Part shown: piece by piece, positions 8,681 through 18,558 of the stretch | Position numbering within the stretch: position 1 is the first letter of the stretch | How the letters are laid out: every line of letters begins with the position of its first letter | Assembly (NCBI GenBank): GCA_030525785.1 | Contig: JAUNEA010000009.1 | Coordinates: 1-62,050, forward strand | From: Cardiobacteriaceae bacterium | Lineage (GTDB): Bacteria; Pseudomonadota; Gammaproteobacteria; Cardiobacteriales; Cardiobacteriaceae | DNA length: 62,050 nt | Direction of reading: 5' to 3' | The notes under the pieces: model-generated | The model's database searches: none | Told to the model about the DNA's origin: nothing | What the model saw: the letters and a program-made list of their open reading frames with translations, nothing else | Program-made: the position numbers and the translations under genes

Positions 8681-9256
8681 ATGAGCGATAACCCTCTCAT
8701 TCGCCGTATTGAAGCCATTTTATTCACCCGAGATACTGCCATCAGCTTGGAAAACCTTGCCAAAGCGCTTGGTGTGAGCGTTGATGAGGTGGCGGTTTCT
8801 ATGTTGGAATTGAAACAGGATTACGAAAGCCGCGCGATGGAAGTCAAACAAGTGGCGAGTGGCTGGCGTTTGCAGCTGCGCGAAGAGTACCATCAAGATA
8901 TTATCGCCCTAACCGATGCCCAACCCACGCGCTACTCTCGCGCCTTTTGGGAAACGCTCGCCTTTATCGCCTACCATCAGCCTGTCACCCGTGCGCAGAT
9001 TGACCAAGTGCGTGGCGTTAGCACCAGCAGTGGCGTTTACAAGCAACTCTTTGATTTGGATTGGATTGAGGTGATTGGTCAAAAAGAGACGGTGGGGCGC
9101 CCTGATTTACTCGCCACCACAAAGCGCTTTTTAGACGATTTCTCTCTCAAAAGCCCCCTCGATTTACCCCCACTTTCCAACCCACAACTCACCGCCCCTG
9201 AACCTTCATCAGACAATCTTTTCGCTCCCCCAGAGCCTGAAACCCCATCATCATAA
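8681..9256 (+). CDS. scpB: Segregation and condensation protein B
   Basis: 191 aa. ScpB is the winged-helix kleisin-associated subunit that binds ScpA and works with SMC in chromosome compaction. The sequence shows the family start IRRIEAILFTRDTAIS and the segment ETLAFIAYHQPVTRAQIDQVRGV. The ATG at 8681 has AAGGA 7 nt upstream; a TTG one codon earlier is less likely. The tail after residue 165 is Pro-rich and low complexity. It is followed 9 nt later by rluB, a common scpB-rluB pairing; scpA is not in the window. Confidence 0.9.
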   Translation: MSDNPLIRRIEAILFTRDTAISLENLAKALGVSVDEVAVSMLELKQDYESRAMEVKQVASGWRLQLREEYHQDIIALTDAQPTRYSRAFWETLAFIAYHQPVTRAQIDQVRGVSTSSGVYKQLFDLDWIEVIGQKETVGRPDLLATTKRFLDDFSLKSPLDLPPLSNPQLTAPEPSSDNLFAPPEPETPSS

Positions 9257-9265
9257 GGACACCTC

Positions 9266-10051
9266 ATGGAATTAGAACGCGTACAAAAATACCTCGCCGC
9301 TCAAGGTCTTGGCTCACGCCGCGAAATCGAAGGCTGGATTAGTGCAAAGCGCTTGCGCATCAATGGCAAAATCGCCGAGCTTGGTCAGAAAGTCAGCGGC
9401 ACAGAGCGCTTTAGCCTCGATGACCGCCCTTTGCGCATTTCTGAGCGTGAAGAGCCACGCCGTATTCTGATGTATCACAAGCCTGTGGGCGAAATTGTCA
9501 CCTACAAAGACCCTGAAGGCAGACGCACTGTCTTCCAATCTCTTCCACGCTTACGTCAAGGCAAATGGCTGAGCATTGGTCGCTTGGATATCAACACTGC
9601 TGGGCTTTTGCTGTTCACCAACGATGGCGAACTGGTTAATAAACTCACCCACCCTAGCTCCGAAATCGAGCGTGAATATTGGGTACGCGTTGCTGGCAAT
9701 GTGACCGAAGAAACATTACAAGCCTTACGCGCTGGCGTGATGCTGGACGATGGTCTTGCCAAATTCGATGACATTATCCCCCTGCAACAAATGCATGAAG
9801 ATGACACCCAATACAATCGCTATTTCAGCGTTACCTTAAAAGAAGGTCGCAACCGTGAAGTGCGCCGCCTATGGGAAGCTGTAGGTTGCCAAGTGAGTCG
9901 TTTAAAACGGATTCGATTTGGCAATATTGTTTTACCTAAACCCTTAGCCGCAGGTAAATTCCGTAACTTAGAGCCTGAAGAGGAAAAAGCGCTTTTGAGT
10001 TTGTGTGCGCCCAAACGCCCTTATGTAAAACCAGCGCCAGCGCCTCGCTGA
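9266..10051 (+). CDS. rluB: 23S rRNA pseudouridine(2605) synthase, RluB/RsuA family
   Basis: 261 aa. An N-terminal S4 RNA-binding domain (MELERVQKYLAAQGLGSRRE) is followed by a catalytic RsuA-type domain with GRLDINTAGLLLFTNDGEL, whose Asp is the nucleophile. It isomerises a single uridine in helix 93 of 23S rRNA; RluB is favoured over RluE/RluF by the S4 domain and the scpB-rluB gene order. A GGACACCTC region precedes the ATG, and the gene is co-directional with scpB. Confidence 0.85.
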   Translation: MELERVQKYLAAQGLGSRREIEGWISAKRLRINGKIAELGQKVSGTERFSLDDRPLRISEREEPRRILMYHKPVGEIVTYKDPEGRRTVFQSLPRLRQGKWLSIGRLDINTAGLLLFTNDGELVNKLTHPSSEIEREYWVRVAGNVTEETLQALRAGVMLDDGLAKFDDIIPLQQMHEDDTQYNRYFSVTLKEGRNREVRRLWEAVGCQVSRLKRIRFGNIVLPKPLAAGKFRNLEPEEEKALLSLCAPKRPYVKPAPAPR

Positions 10052-10108
10052 GGTTTCCTTCCATCATCAAAGCGCTTTTCCCTTTCCACCTAACCCATAA
10101 GAATCATC

Positions 10109-11305
10109 ATGAGCCAACCCATCATCTATCGCCCCAATCAAGATTCCAATACCCAAGCTCCTACTACCAGTGAGCGTGACAAATTACTTAATGCCTTTGC
10201 TGCTGCTCAAAATCGCCCTAAAGTGGATTTAAAGCAAAGCGCTTTGTCCGCTGAAACTGAAGCTTTGTTGAATGAATACCAAGCGCGTGCTGATGCCATC
10301 AGCCGTGAAAAAACAGCCGAACAAGAAGCCAACCGCCCCTCACGCCCCAAAGCGATGGGCGTGAAGAAGAAAGGGGCGGACAAAATGCGCCAAATTCCCG
10401 AACAAGCAGAACGCCCAAGCCAAGAACGTTTGCGTAAACCTTCATGGATTCGCGCCCAATTTCCAGGCGGCCCCGAAGTGCAACGGTTAAAAGGCATGAT
10501 GCGTGAGCAGAAATTGCACAGCGTTTGTGAGGAAGCTTCTTGTCCTAACTTGGGCGATTGTTTCCGTCATGGCACAGCATCATTCATGATTATGGGCGAT
10601 ATTTGCACACGGCGATGCCCCTTCTGCGATGTGGGACACGGTCGCCCTAATCCGCTTGACACCAATGAACCCATTCACTTGGCAGAAACCGTTGGCAATT
10701 TAGGCTTGCATCATGTGGTGATTACTTCGGTAGACCGCGATGATTTGATTGATGGCGGAGCTTCTCATTTTGCCGCTTGCATTCGCGAAATCCGCCGTCG
10801 CTCTCCCAAAATGAGTATTGAAATTCTAACCCCTGATTTTCGTGGCAGAATGGAAAAAGCTCTGGATATTCTGCAACACACACCGCCTGACATTTTCAAC
10901 CACAACATGGAAACGGTAAAGCGCTTGTATGAAGAAGTTCGACCTGGCGCTAATTATGAACATTCTCTTATTTTGCTACAGGAATACAAAAAACGTGCGA
11001 AAAAACCTGTCATTACCAAATCAGGCTTGATGGTTGGCTTAGGAGAAGAGCCTGAAGAGATTTTGGGCGTGATGGCAGATTTACGCCGTTATGGTGTGCA
11101 AATGCTCACCGTTGGACAATATCTACAGCCTTCCGTGCATCATTTACCTGTCAAACGCTACTACACTCCTGAAGAATTTGACTTTTTCCGCGATGAAGGC
11201 TTGAAAATGGGCTTTGCTCATGTCGCCTCTGGACCTTTAGTTCGCTCATCTTATCATGCTGATGTTTCCGCTAAAGAAACCCTCTTCCGCGAAGTTCACG
11301 GATAA
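10109..11305 (+). CDS. lipA: Lipoyl synthase with long N-terminal extension
   Basis: 398 aa. Radical-SAM enzyme that inserts two sulfurs into octanoyl groups on E2 and GcvH proteins. The auxiliary cluster cysteines are in [12 protein letters not shown], the radical-SAM CX3CX2C motif is CTRRCPFC, and the C-terminal RSSYHAD segment supplies the serine ligand. The catalytic core starts near residue 110; the preceding part is Gln/Ala/Lys-rich and longer than in E. coli LipA (about 320 aa), and includes a motif-encoded QSAL. lipB is not adjacent. A 125-nt tail leads to a terminator at 11431. Confidence 0.95.
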   Translation: MSQPIIYRPNQDSNTQAPTTSERDKLLNAFAAAQNRPKVDLKQSALSAETEALLNEYQARADAISREKTAEQEANRPSRPKAMGVKKKGADKMRQIPEQAERPSQERLRKPSWIRAQFPGGPEVQRLKGMMREQKLHSVCEEASCPNLGDCFRHGTASFMIMGDICTRRCPFCDVGHGRPNPLDTNEPIHLAETVGNLGLHHVVITSVDRDDLIDGGASHFAACIREIRRRSPKMSIEILTPDFRGRMEKALDILQHTPPDIFNHNMETVKRLYEEVRPGANYEHSLILLQEYKKRAKKPVITKSGLMVGLGEEPEEILGVMADLRRYGVQMLTVGQYLQPSVHHLPVKRYYTPEEFDFFRDEGLKMGFAHVASGPLVRSSYHADVSAKETLFREVHG

Positions 11306-11430
11306 AATAGTATGAAAAACAACTGAGTGCATAAAAAGTACAAAATAGGTCTTGATTAAAGTGCCAATAGGAATTATTATTAACTCCGATAGAACAGCTA
11401 ATGCTATCTGTCACATTGCCTCATGATGAT

Positions 11431-11460
11431 TCCCCCCGATACTCTCGGGGGATTTTTTTT
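11431..11460 (+). terminator. Intrinsic terminator after lipA
   Basis: Stem CCCCCGA / TCGGGGG with a 5-nt loop, followed by A and eight T. Strong rho-independent terminator for the rightward scpB-rluB-lipA transcripts. The 125 nt between the lipA stop and this stem hold no gene I can support. Confidence 0.85.
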
Positions 11461-11463
11461 GCC

Positions 11464-11710
11464 AAAGCGCTTTGGGAGTATCGTTGTGTCATATTCTTCA
11501 TTCGAGGGCGTTGCCCTCGAACTCCCAGCAGGGGCATGATGCCCCTGCACCCCGCAAAGTATTTTAAAAAGTAAAACCCCCACCAAAACTTTGTTTTGCG
11601 TGGGGGTTTTACTTTTTAATGCTCTGGGGTCAAGGGGTGTAACACCCCTTGCAGGGGGCTTGGGGGACAGCGTCCCCCAAATAAACAATACTATACTCCC
11701 AAAGCGCTTT
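11464..11710. mobile_element. MITE-like hairpin element with 18-bp terminal inverted repeats
   Basis: Perfect 18-bp inverted repeats AAAGCGCTTTGGGAGTAT bound the element (464-481 and 693-710 of the 11-kb block), and each includes the genome palindrome. Between them are five perfect hairpins: 11501-11521 (9 bp), 11528-11548 (8 bp), 11564-11619 (about 20 bp, extended by a second stem, with T runs on both strands), 11631-11651 (9 bp) and 11660-11680 (9 bp). There is no credible protein; a minus-strand frame across it has the composition of folded non-coding DNA. The right end coincides with the last base of the aminotransferase stop codon. The central stem can terminate transcription both ways. 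Confidence 0.65.
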
Positions 11711-12894
11711 TACAAAACTTTCGCGACAGATTCGGCGAGATAATTCACATCATGTTCAGATTTCATACCTGCGATATTGATGCGCCCAGTGCCAACCATA
11801 TAAATGGCGAACTCTTCACGCAAACGATTAACGCGTTCAGTTCCCAGATTGAGGAGCGTGAACATACCGCGATGCACATCAGTAATGAAGCTCCAATCGC
11901 CGCCCGCTTTTTGGGTCAAAGCGCTTTGTAATTGTTGACGGCGCAAGTGAATGTAGCCACACATTTCTTGCAATTCTTGTTCCCAATCAGCGCGTAAGCT
12001 TGGGTTGGTTAAGATGGTTGCAACAATCGATGCACCATGACTTGGTGGCATAGAAACCATTGCTCGGCTGACCGCTCCAAAATGGCTTTGCAAAGCGCTT
12101 ACGGTTTTTTCGTCTTTTGCCAACATAATCACGGAGCCAACGCGTTCGCGATAGAGTCCGAAATTTTTAGAGCCTGAAACGGCAATCAGCAAATGCTCAA
12201 CACTCTCCGCCAGTTTTCGCACACCATAGGCATCAGCTTCCAAGCTTTCCCCAAAGCCCAAGTAGGCTAAATCCACCAACGGCAACCAGCCTTTACGCGC
12301 TGCAATTTCAGCCACTCTATCCCAATCTGCTGGCGATAAATCCGCGCCACTGGGGTTGTGGCAGCAACCATGCAACAACACCAAATCATCTTTCCCAAAG
12401 CCTTCAAGCGCTTTGAAAAATCCTTCGCGATTGACAACACTTTTCTCATTGTCGTAATACGGATAATCCTCAGCCTTAAAGCCAGCAGCAGCAAAAATGG
12501 CTTTGTGGTTGCCCCAAGTAGGGTTGGAAACGTGTAAGCGCTTTGTGGGCGTTAAATGATGCAAAACTTCGGCAATCAAACGCACTGCGCCTGTGCCTGC
12601 TGTGGCTTGAATAGCTCGAACGCGTGATTTTTCAACCGCCTGACCCAAGACCAAATCCACCATCACCTGATTAAAGACCCCATTGCCCATCAGCCCAACA
12701 TATTTTTTACTCTCTTCCGTTTCCAACAAATGCTTTTCTGCTGCTTTAACGGCGCGTAAAACAGGCGTTTCCCCCTGCTCGTTTTGGAAAATTCCCACAC
12801 CCACATCAACCTTTAAGGCTCGCGTATCTTCTTTATAGAGTTGTGAGAGTTTCAAAATGGGGTCATCAGGGAGATGGGTAATATTTTCGAACAT
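11710..12894 (-). CDS. tyrB: Aromatic/aspartate aminotransferase (class I PLP enzyme)
   Basis: 394 aa, the usual length of the AspC/TyrB family. The PLP lysine lies in SGSKNFGLYRERVG, the substrate-binding Asn in HGCCHNPSGAD, and the cofactor Tyr/Asp segment in LVDLAYLGFG. It transfers amino groups between aspartate or aromatic amino acids and 2-oxoglutarate. Aspartate and aromatic specificities cannot be separated from sequence alone, so tyrB versus aspC is a guess. The stop codon overlaps the end of the repeat element downstream, which supplies its likely terminator. Confidence 0.8.
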   Translation of the reverse strand: MFENITHLPDDPILKLSQLYKEDTRALKVDVGVGIFQNEQGETPVLRAVKAAEKHLLETEESKKYVGLMGNGVFNQVMVDLVLGQAVEKSRVRAIQATAGTGAVRLIAEVLHHLTPTKRLHVSNPTWGNHKAIFAAAGFKAEDYPYYDNEKSVVNREGFFKALEGFGKDDLVLLHGCCHNPSGADLSPADWDRVAEIAARKGWLPLVDLAYLGFGESLEADAYGVRKLAESVEHLLIAVSGSKNFGLYRERVGSVIMLAKDEKTVSALQSHFGAVSRAMVSMPPSHGASIVATILTNPSLRADWEQELQEMCGYIHLRRQQLQSALTQKAGGDWSFITDVHRGMFTLLNLGTERVNRLREEFAIYMVGTGRINIAGMKSEHDVNYLAESVAKVL

Positions 12895-12929
12895 AAAGTT
12901 TCCTTATGAATGGATTCAATCAATTGAGA

Positions 12930-13379
12930 TTAGTAGGGATTTTTCTCCACCAGCCAAAGGCGAGTATGAGACAGGCGATCGTACAACGTCAGCTTACGGC
13001 TATCCAACAGTCGCCAGAAAAAGCCAAAACCCAGCGGTAAGCAGGTTAAGATTAGCCAAGCAAAGCGCTTGATAGCAAGAGCTTTTGAAAGTGCTCGCCC
13101 TTCTCCATCACTCACCACCAACCGCCATGCTCGCATGCCCAACGTCTGCCCCTGCGCACTCCAAAAATACCCCAAAAAACCTGCCCACGCTAAAAGCAAA
13201 GCGCTTTGAAACCCGTAATGCAAAGTACTTTGTGGCGCAATTGCCTCGCCACGATTGATAGCCACGAAGATAAACCCCACCACAACCCAAACCGCCATCA
13301 TCAGCATGCTGTCATAAACAATACTTGCGAGATGTCTGGAAAAGGGAGCGGGTTTTGCTTTGGTGAGAATCAGCGCCAT
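12930..13379 (-). CDS. RDD family membrane protein
   Basis: 149 aa from the ATG at 13379 (AAGG upstream). A longer reading from 13415 adds 12 residues and cannot be excluded. An N-terminal segment with the R...D signature (FSRHLASIVYDSMLMM), three predicted membrane helices and the WSAQGQTLGMRAWRLVV loop identify the RDD family. Some members are linked to ion or osmotic responses, but the function here is unknown. Separated by 35 nt from the aminotransferase gene, with which it may be co-transcribed. Confidence 0.8.
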   Translation of the reverse strand: MALILTKAKPAPFSRHLASIVYDSMLMMAVWVVVGFIFVAINRGEAIAPQSTLHYGFQSALLLAWAGFLGYFWSAQGQTLGMRAWRLVVSDGEGRALSKALAIKRFAWLILTCLPLGFGFFWRLLDSRKLTLYDRLSHTRLWLVEKNPY

Positions 13380-13563
13380 ATCAAACCTTAATCTTATATG
13401 CTGGGAAGGATTCATTATAGCCTTAATTCATCATGTCAAAGCGCTTTGAAGCTCAATTGGGTTAATCTGTTGTAATCCTGCTACAATCTAGTCAATCATT
13501 GGTATTTTCCCTACAATACCGATGTTTTTATGATTCGTGGCGACTGCCACCACAAGGAAATCT

Positions 13564-15369
13564 ATGTTACACGCCAAAAAACTCATCGCCCTCGCGCTCC
13601 TTGCTTCCTATTGCCACGCTCAATCCTCCCCCATCACTCAAACACTGAACATCGATGCCGATGCAGTACCACCTGTTTTAGAAGACAATCTCCCCAAAGC
13701 CTCTCAAAGCGCTTTGCCTGAAGAGCTTGCTCCTGTGGTCTACATTCCCACCATTGATGCCAAATTCCGCCCCAGTAATCACCCCTTGCGTGATACGCTC
13801 AAAAACACCTTACTCTCAGAACCAAAAACGCTTTGGCTACAGAATCAGGAAGTTACTTTGCGCAGCCCAGAGTTAGTGCAAACTTTTTACTTACAACAAG
13901 ATTATCCTTTACTGTGGACACAAGACCTCCTACCCCACGCTTTAATGGAAATTCATACCGCCGTACAAAGTGCACACAACGATGCTTTGCCTGTGGCTCG
14001 TTATCATGCCGATTGGATTGAAGCCATCTACACCAACCCCCAAGCTTTTACCAACGATAGCGTTGCGGTTGAAATTCTACTGACCGATGCTTTTTTAACC
14101 TTAGCTCGCGATTTGGCAAACGGCTTGGTTAGCCCAAATGTGACGCAAAAAGAATGGAATACCGATAAAACAGCTCTTCATCATGACGCTTTAAGCGCTT
14201 TGTTAGTCACAGCTGCCAACGAAACCAAAATTCCTGAAACCTTAGAACAACTAAACGCCAGTAACCCTCGTTATCAAGCTTTAAAAGCCGAATACAAACG
14301 CGCCAAAGGCAATTCTTCATCTGAGCCAAACAAAGCGCTTTTAACCGAGCTTTTAAAATTTGGCACTACCCACCCAGAAGTTCTGATTTTACGAGAAAAA
14401 TTAGGCTTACCTGCCGACAGTGATTATTTTGATGAGTCACTTAAAAAACACGTTATGGCTTATCAGAAAAAACACAAACTGGGCGCTGATGGCATTGTCG
14501 GCAAAGGAACGCGTGAAAAATTAAACGGCAACCAAAAGCCAAACAAAGCGCTTTCGCCCGAAATGATCGCCATCAATATGGAACGCCAACGTTGGTTGCC
14601 CCAAGAGCTGGGGGATAAATATATTTTGGTCAATATTCCAAGCTATCGCGTGAAAATGTATGAAGACAATGCTGTGATTTTTAATGAAAAAACGGTTATT
14701 GGTCGTGAGGAACGCGAAACGCCTGCTTTTGTTGATGCCATGAGAACTTTAGCCTTTGCTCCAACTTGGACAGTCCCCCCCACCATTTTGAAAGACAAAC
14801 GCGCCACAGGCGTTTCTGATGCTTACGATTTAATCGCACCTGGTGGCAAAGTAGTGAAACCCAGCGAATTTGGCGGACAAATCCCACAAGGCTATTCGCT
14901 CAGAATGCCACCTGGCCCCAACAATCCTTTGGGGCGCGTGAAGTTCTTATTCCCAAACAAACACGCTATTTATTTACATGATACCGATCCATCAGGCAGA
15001 AAATGGGGCAAGGCTGCCAGTTCAGGCTGTGTTCGTATTGATAAACCAGAAAAATTTGCACAATTGCTGTTGCGTGGCAAAGTCAATAAAGATGGCGTGA
15101 CCAAATACATGAGTGGCATATCACCCAAAACAGGCAAACCCCTTAAGCCTGAGAGCTACATCAATATCGAACCTGTGCCGATTTATTTGGTTTACTGGAC
15201 CATGAGCAATAACCCTGAAGAAGGTCAGCAGATTCATCAGTTTCAAGATGTCTACAAAAAAGACTCTAAACTAAGCGAACAATACCAAAGCGCTTTGGCG
15301 CAATACGCCCAATCAACCTCGCTGACGCAAGAATCATTTGCACAACCCCAAAGCGCTTTGTCACAATAG
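13564..15369 (+). CDS. L,D-transpeptidase of the YcbB/LdtD type
   Basis: 601 aa. A signal peptide MLHAKKLIALALLASYCHA is followed by a scaffold domain, a peptidoglycan-binding domain (about 280-325, YQKKHKLGADGIVG) and a C-terminal YkuD catalytic domain with HDTDPSGRKWGKAASSGCVRI, where Cys is the nucleophile and His its partner. It forms 3-3 crosslinks in peptidoglycan in the periplasm. The start at 13564 has AAGGAA 6 nt upstream; the frame open from 13537 lacks one. TACAAT boxes around 13490 and 13521 are possible promoter elements. It ends with motif-encoded QSAL repeats. Confidence 0.88.
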   Translation: MLHAKKLIALALLASYCHAQSSPITQTLNIDADAVPPVLEDNLPKASQSALPEELAPVVYIPTIDAKFRPSNHPLRDTLKNTLLSEPKTLWLQNQEVTLRSPELVQTFYLQQDYPLLWTQDLLPHALMEIHTAVQSAHNDALPVARYHADWIEAIYTNPQAFTNDSVAVEILLTDAFLTLARDLANGLVSPNVTQKEWNTDKTALHHDALSALLVTAANETKIPETLEQLNASNPRYQALKAEYKRAKGNSSSEPNKALLTELLKFGTTHPEVLILREKLGLPADSDYFDESLKKHVMAYQKKHKLGADGIVGKGTREKLNGNQKPNKALSPEMIAINMERQRWLPQELGDKYILVNIPSYRVKMYEDNAVIFNEKTVIGREERETPAFVDAMRTLAFAPTWTVPPTILKDKRATGVSDAYDLIAPGGKVVKPSEFGGQIPQGYSLRMPPGPNNPLGRVKFLFPNKHAIYLHDTDPSGRKWGKAASSGCVRIDKPEKFAQLLLRGKVNKDGVTKYMSGISPKTGKPLKPESYINIEPVPIYLVYWTMSNNPEEGQQIHQFQDVYKKDSKLSEQYQSALAQYAQSTSLTQESFAQPQSALSQ

Positions 15370-15397
15370 CCCCTTTAATATTTGTTAAGGAATTATC

Positions 15398-15919
15398 ATG
15401 AGTCATACTCCACAAGCCAGTTACACCAAAGAAGAATTACTCTCCTGCGCACGCGCGGAAATGTTTGGCGCAGGTAATGCCCAATTACCTTTACCCAATA
15501 TGCTGATGGTTGACCGTATTATTTCTATCACGGCAGATGGCGGCAAATATGGCAAAGGCGAAATTATCGCTGAGCTTGATATTAACCCTGAGCTTTGGTT
15601 CTTTGGTTGCCATTTCGAAGGCGACCCTGTCATGCCAGGCTGCTTAGGCTTAGATGCGATGTGGCAATTGGTGGGCTTTTTCTTGGGCTGGTCAGGTGGC
15701 AAGGGGCGCGGACGCGCTTTAGGCTGCGGTGAGGTCAAATTTACAGGACAAGTCTTACCCAAACACAAAAAAATCACTTATCACATTCACATGAAGCGAA
15801 CCATCATGCGTCAATTGGTTCTGGGCATTGCTGATGCCAGCATGTCTGTTGATGGTCGTGAAATTTACACAGGCACTGACCTAAAAGTAGGTTTGTTCAC
15901 CAGCACAGACGATTTCTAA
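15398..15919 (+). CDS. fabA: 3-hydroxydecanoyl-ACP dehydratase/isomerase
   Basis: 173 aa, close to E. coli FabA (172). The catalytic His is in [17 protein letters not shown] and the Asp in the LGLDAMWQ helix. It dehydrates 3-hydroxydecanoyl-ACP and isomerises the product to the cis-3 enoyl form, the branch point for unsaturated fatty acids. It is directly followed by fabB, 19 nt away, a gammaproteobacterial arrangement. AAGGA precedes the ATG. Confidence 0.97.
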   Translation: MSHTPQASYTKEELLSCARAEMFGAGNAQLPLPNMLMVDRIISITADGGKYGKGEIIAELDINPELWFFGCHFEGDPVMPGCLGLDAMWQLVGFFLGWSGGKGRGRALGCGEVKFTGQVLPKHKKITYHIHMKRTIMRQLVLGIADASMSVDGREIYTGTDLKVGLFTSTDDF

Positions 15920-15938
15920 TCATTACAAGGAGATAGCT

Positions 15939-17150
15939 ATGAAACGCGTTGTGGTCACAGGCATGGGGATTGTGTCAAGCTTAGGCAATAACACCCAAGA
16001 GGTATGGGAATCGCTCAAAGCGCTTAAATCAGGCATTCGTTTTTCAGAAAAATACCAAGAACTGGGCATGCGTTCTCATGTGGAAGGCAGCATTTTGCTT
16101 GACCCTAAAGAACATATTGACCGTAAAGTCTATCGCTTCATGGGTAACGCCGCCGCTTATGCCTACATTGCGATGAAAGAAGCCATTGAAATGGCAGGCT
16201 TAAGCCCAGAGATGGTTTCCAATTTCCGCACAGGTTTGGTGATTGGCACAGGTGGGGCAACGCCTTCGGCGCAAGTTGAATGCGCAGATACTCTGCGTGA
16301 GAGTGGTGTCAAGCGCATTGGGCCTTATGCCGTGACCAAAACGATGGGTTCTACTACCAGTGCATGCCTTGCAACACCTTTCAAAATCAAAGGTGTAAAC
16401 TATTCCATCAGCTCCGCTTGTTCAACGTCCGCGCACTGCATTGGTCATGCAGCAGAACTGATTCAAATGGGCAAGCAAGATATTGTTTTTGCAGGTGGAG
16501 GTGAGGAAGTACATTGGACACTCTCCTGCCAATTTGACGCCATGGGCGCATTATCCACCCAATACAACGATAATCCCCAAAGCGCTTCTCGCGCCTATGA
16601 TGCCAACCGTGATGGCTTTGTGATTTCAGGTGGTGGCTCAGTTTTGGTGTTGGAAGAGTATGAACACGCCAAAGCTCGTGGCGCAACGATTATCGCCGAA
16701 CTCACAGGCTACGGCGCAACCTCTGATGGCTACGATATGGTCGCCCCCAGTGGTGAAGGAGCGATGCGTTGTATGCAAATGGCGATGAGTACCCACACAG
16801 GCACCATCGATTACATCAACGCACACGGCACCTCTACCCCTGTTGGTGATACCAAAGAACTCGGCGCTATCCGCGAAACCTTCAAAGACCAAACCATTCC
16901 CTACATCAGCTCTACCAAATCCCTATCAGGACACGGCTTGGGCGCTGCTGGCTCCAATGAAGCAGTTTACAGCTTATTGATGTTGCAAAATAATTTATTG
17001 ATTGCCAGCGCCAACATCGAAACCCTTGACCCTGATGCAGAAGGTTTACCTATTTTGCGTGAAAACAAAGCTCAAGAACTCCACGCTGTGATGAGCAATA
17101 GCTTTGGCTTTGGTGGCACCAATGCTACGCTGATTTTCAGCAAAATTTAA
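15939..17150 (+). CDS. fabB: Beta-ketoacyl-ACP synthase I
   Basis: 403 aa (E. coli FabB 406). Thiolase fold with the nucleophile in [12 protein letters not shown] and the two catalytic histidines in [12 protein letters not shown] and [14 protein letters not shown]. It elongates cis-3-decenoyl-ACP made by FabA, completing the anaerobic unsaturated fatty acid route. AAGGAG lies before the ATG. The 90 nt after it hold two palindrome copies (17166, and an imperfect one at 17205) that could pair. Confidence 0.97.
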   Translation: MKRVVVTGMGIVSSLGNNTQEVWESLKALKSGIRFSEKYQELGMRSHVEGSILLDPKEHIDRKVYRFMGNAAAYAYIAMKEAIEMAGLSPEMVSNFRTGLVIGTGGATPSAQVECADTLRESGVKRIGPYAVTKTMGSTTSACLATPFKIKGVNYSISSACSTSAHCIGHAAELIQMGKQDIVFAGGGEEVHWTLSCQFDAMGALSTQYNDNPQSASRAYDANRDGFVISGGGSVLVLEEYEHAKARGATIIAELTGYGATSDGYDMVAPSGEGAMRCMQMAMSTHTGTIDYINAHGTSTPVGDTKELGAIRETFKDQTIPYISSTKSLSGHGLGAAGSNEAVYSLLMLQNNLLIASANIETLDPDAEGLPILRENKAQELHAVMSNSFGFGGTNATLIFSKI

Positions 17151-17240
17151 TCCCAAATACCGACCTAAAGCGCTTTGATTCCAACTTCTCAAAGTCTAAA
17201 TTCACAGCGCTTTGGGCAATACGCCTAACCAAAAGGAAAT

Positions 17241-17870
17241 ATGATGCTTCGTTTGCTGATATGCTCGGTTTTGCTCCTAAGCCAAAGCGCTTTGGCGCAA
17301 CAAGAAATAATTCTACAAGGTGCAGGCAACTTGCAATACGCCGATGGCTCTGATGGTCGCAAGAAACTCTACAGTGGCGACAGTAGCTCACATATTGTGG
17401 AAAAACATCAAAGGCAGTCCAAAAATATGACTCGTCATTTAGGCGGAAGCAGCCATCAAACCATCAGCTCTGAAACTAGCTCGATTTATCGTTGCTATGA
17501 TGGGCAGAATATGGTCTTTGTTGATGAAGACAATCGAGGAAAGTTCCGCTCTTGTAGCCGCGTTAGTGCCAAAAATGTGCCACCGCCTTTGCCTGTTGAA
17601 ACACTTACGCCTCCTCCCAATCCTGCAGACCATGCCTCATTATCCTTATCTCCTGAAACAGCTCACTCAGCGCCAGAAAGCGCTTTGACCTCAGGTAGCC
17701 CTTGTAGTGGTGCTTTACTCTATCAAGGCAATACATACCTCTTCAGCGAACACGAACCCTGCCCCATTGCCCATGAGTTATTCACCTCACGCAAACCCTT
17801 AGAATCCCAAGCTGATTACTACAATGCCCCTACAGGCTCTGTTCACGATACTCCCTCAACAACCCCCTAA
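17241..17870 (+). CDS. Secreted protein of unknown function
   Basis: 209 aa. Signal peptide [20 protein letters not shown], where the residues QSAL just before the cleavage site are encoded by a copy of the genome palindrome. The mature part has four cysteines (YRCYD, FRSCS, SPCSG, HEPCP) that could form two disulfides, separated by a Pro-rich linker (about 120-165). No family recognised. AAAAGGAAAT supports the ATG at 17241 or the adjacent ATG at 17244. It is followed 13 nt later by queH. Confidence 0.65.
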   Translation: MMLRLLICSVLLLSQSALAQQEIILQGAGNLQYADGSDGRKKLYSGDSSSHIVEKHQRQSKNMTRHLGGSSHQTISSETSSIYRCYDGQNMVFVDEDNRGKFRSCSRVSAKNVPPPLPVETLTPPPNPADHASLSLSPETAHSAPESALTSGSPCSGALLYQGNTYLFSEHEPCPIAHELFTSRKPLESQADYYNAPTGSVHDTPSTTP

Positions 17871-17883
17871 ACGCTTAAATTTT

Positions 17884-18558
17884 ATGTTAGCTCTTCACGA
17901 ACGCGAAAAACTTACCCTCCCCAATGGTCATCAAAAACTCCTACTCCATTCTTGCTGCGCCCCTTGTTCTGGCGAAGTGATGGAAGCGCTTTTAGCCTCA
18001 GGTATTGATTACACCATCTACTTCTACAACCCCAATATTCACCCTCGTCGTGAGTATTTAATCCGTAAGGAAGAAAATATTCGCTTTGCCGAACAGCACA
18101 ATGTACCTTTTATCGATGCCGATTACGACACCGATAACTGGTTCGAACGCGCTAAAGGCATGGAATGGGAACCTGAACGTGGCAAACGTTGCACCATGTG
18201 CTTTGATATGCGCTTTGAAAAAACCGCTCAATATGCCCACGAAAATGGCTTCCCTGTCTTCACCAGCTCGCTTGGCATTTCGCGCTGGAAAAATATGGAA
18301 CAAATCAACGGTTGTGGCGAACGAGCTGCTGCTCGTTATCCTGATGTGATTTATTGGACATACAACTGGCGCAAAGGCGGTGGTTCTGCACGAATGATTG
18401 AAATCAGCAAACGTGAGAAATTCTACATGCAGGAATATTGCGGTTGTGTGTATTCTCTGCGTGATACCAATGCATGGCGACTATCCAAAGGGCGCGAGAA
18501 AATCAAAATCGGCACGATGTACTACGGCGATGACAACGATGCGCAAGGCTCGTGTTAA
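17884..18558 (+). CDS. queH: Epoxyqueuosine reductase QueH
   Basis: 224 aa. DUF208 family, which performs the last step of queuosine tRNA modification. It has [14 protein letters not shown] near the N-terminus, CTMCFDMR in the middle and CGCVYSL near the C-terminus, the cysteines that hold a 4Fe-4S cluster and second metal. The start at 17884 places it after the preceding stop; the frame is open further back into that gene but would overlap it. It uses a different fold from QueG. The stop overlaps the GTG proposed for prmC. Confidence 0.88.
   Translation: MLALHEREKLTLPNGHQKLLLHSCCAPCSGEVMEALLASGIDYTIYFYNPNIHPRREYLIRKEENIRFAEQHNVPFIDADYDTDNWFERAKGMEWEPERGKRCTMCFDMRFEKTAQYAHENGFPVFTSSLGISRWKNMEQINGCGERAAARYPDVIYWTYNWRKGGGSARMIEISKREKFYMQEYCGCVYSLRDTNAWRLSKGREKIKIGTMYYGDDNDAQGSC

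Noticed and set aside
11404..11688. Minus-strand 94-residue ORF across the hairpin element
   Set aside because: It is made of folded inverted repeats, has no ribosome site and no protein-like composition; it is a by-product of the repeat element.
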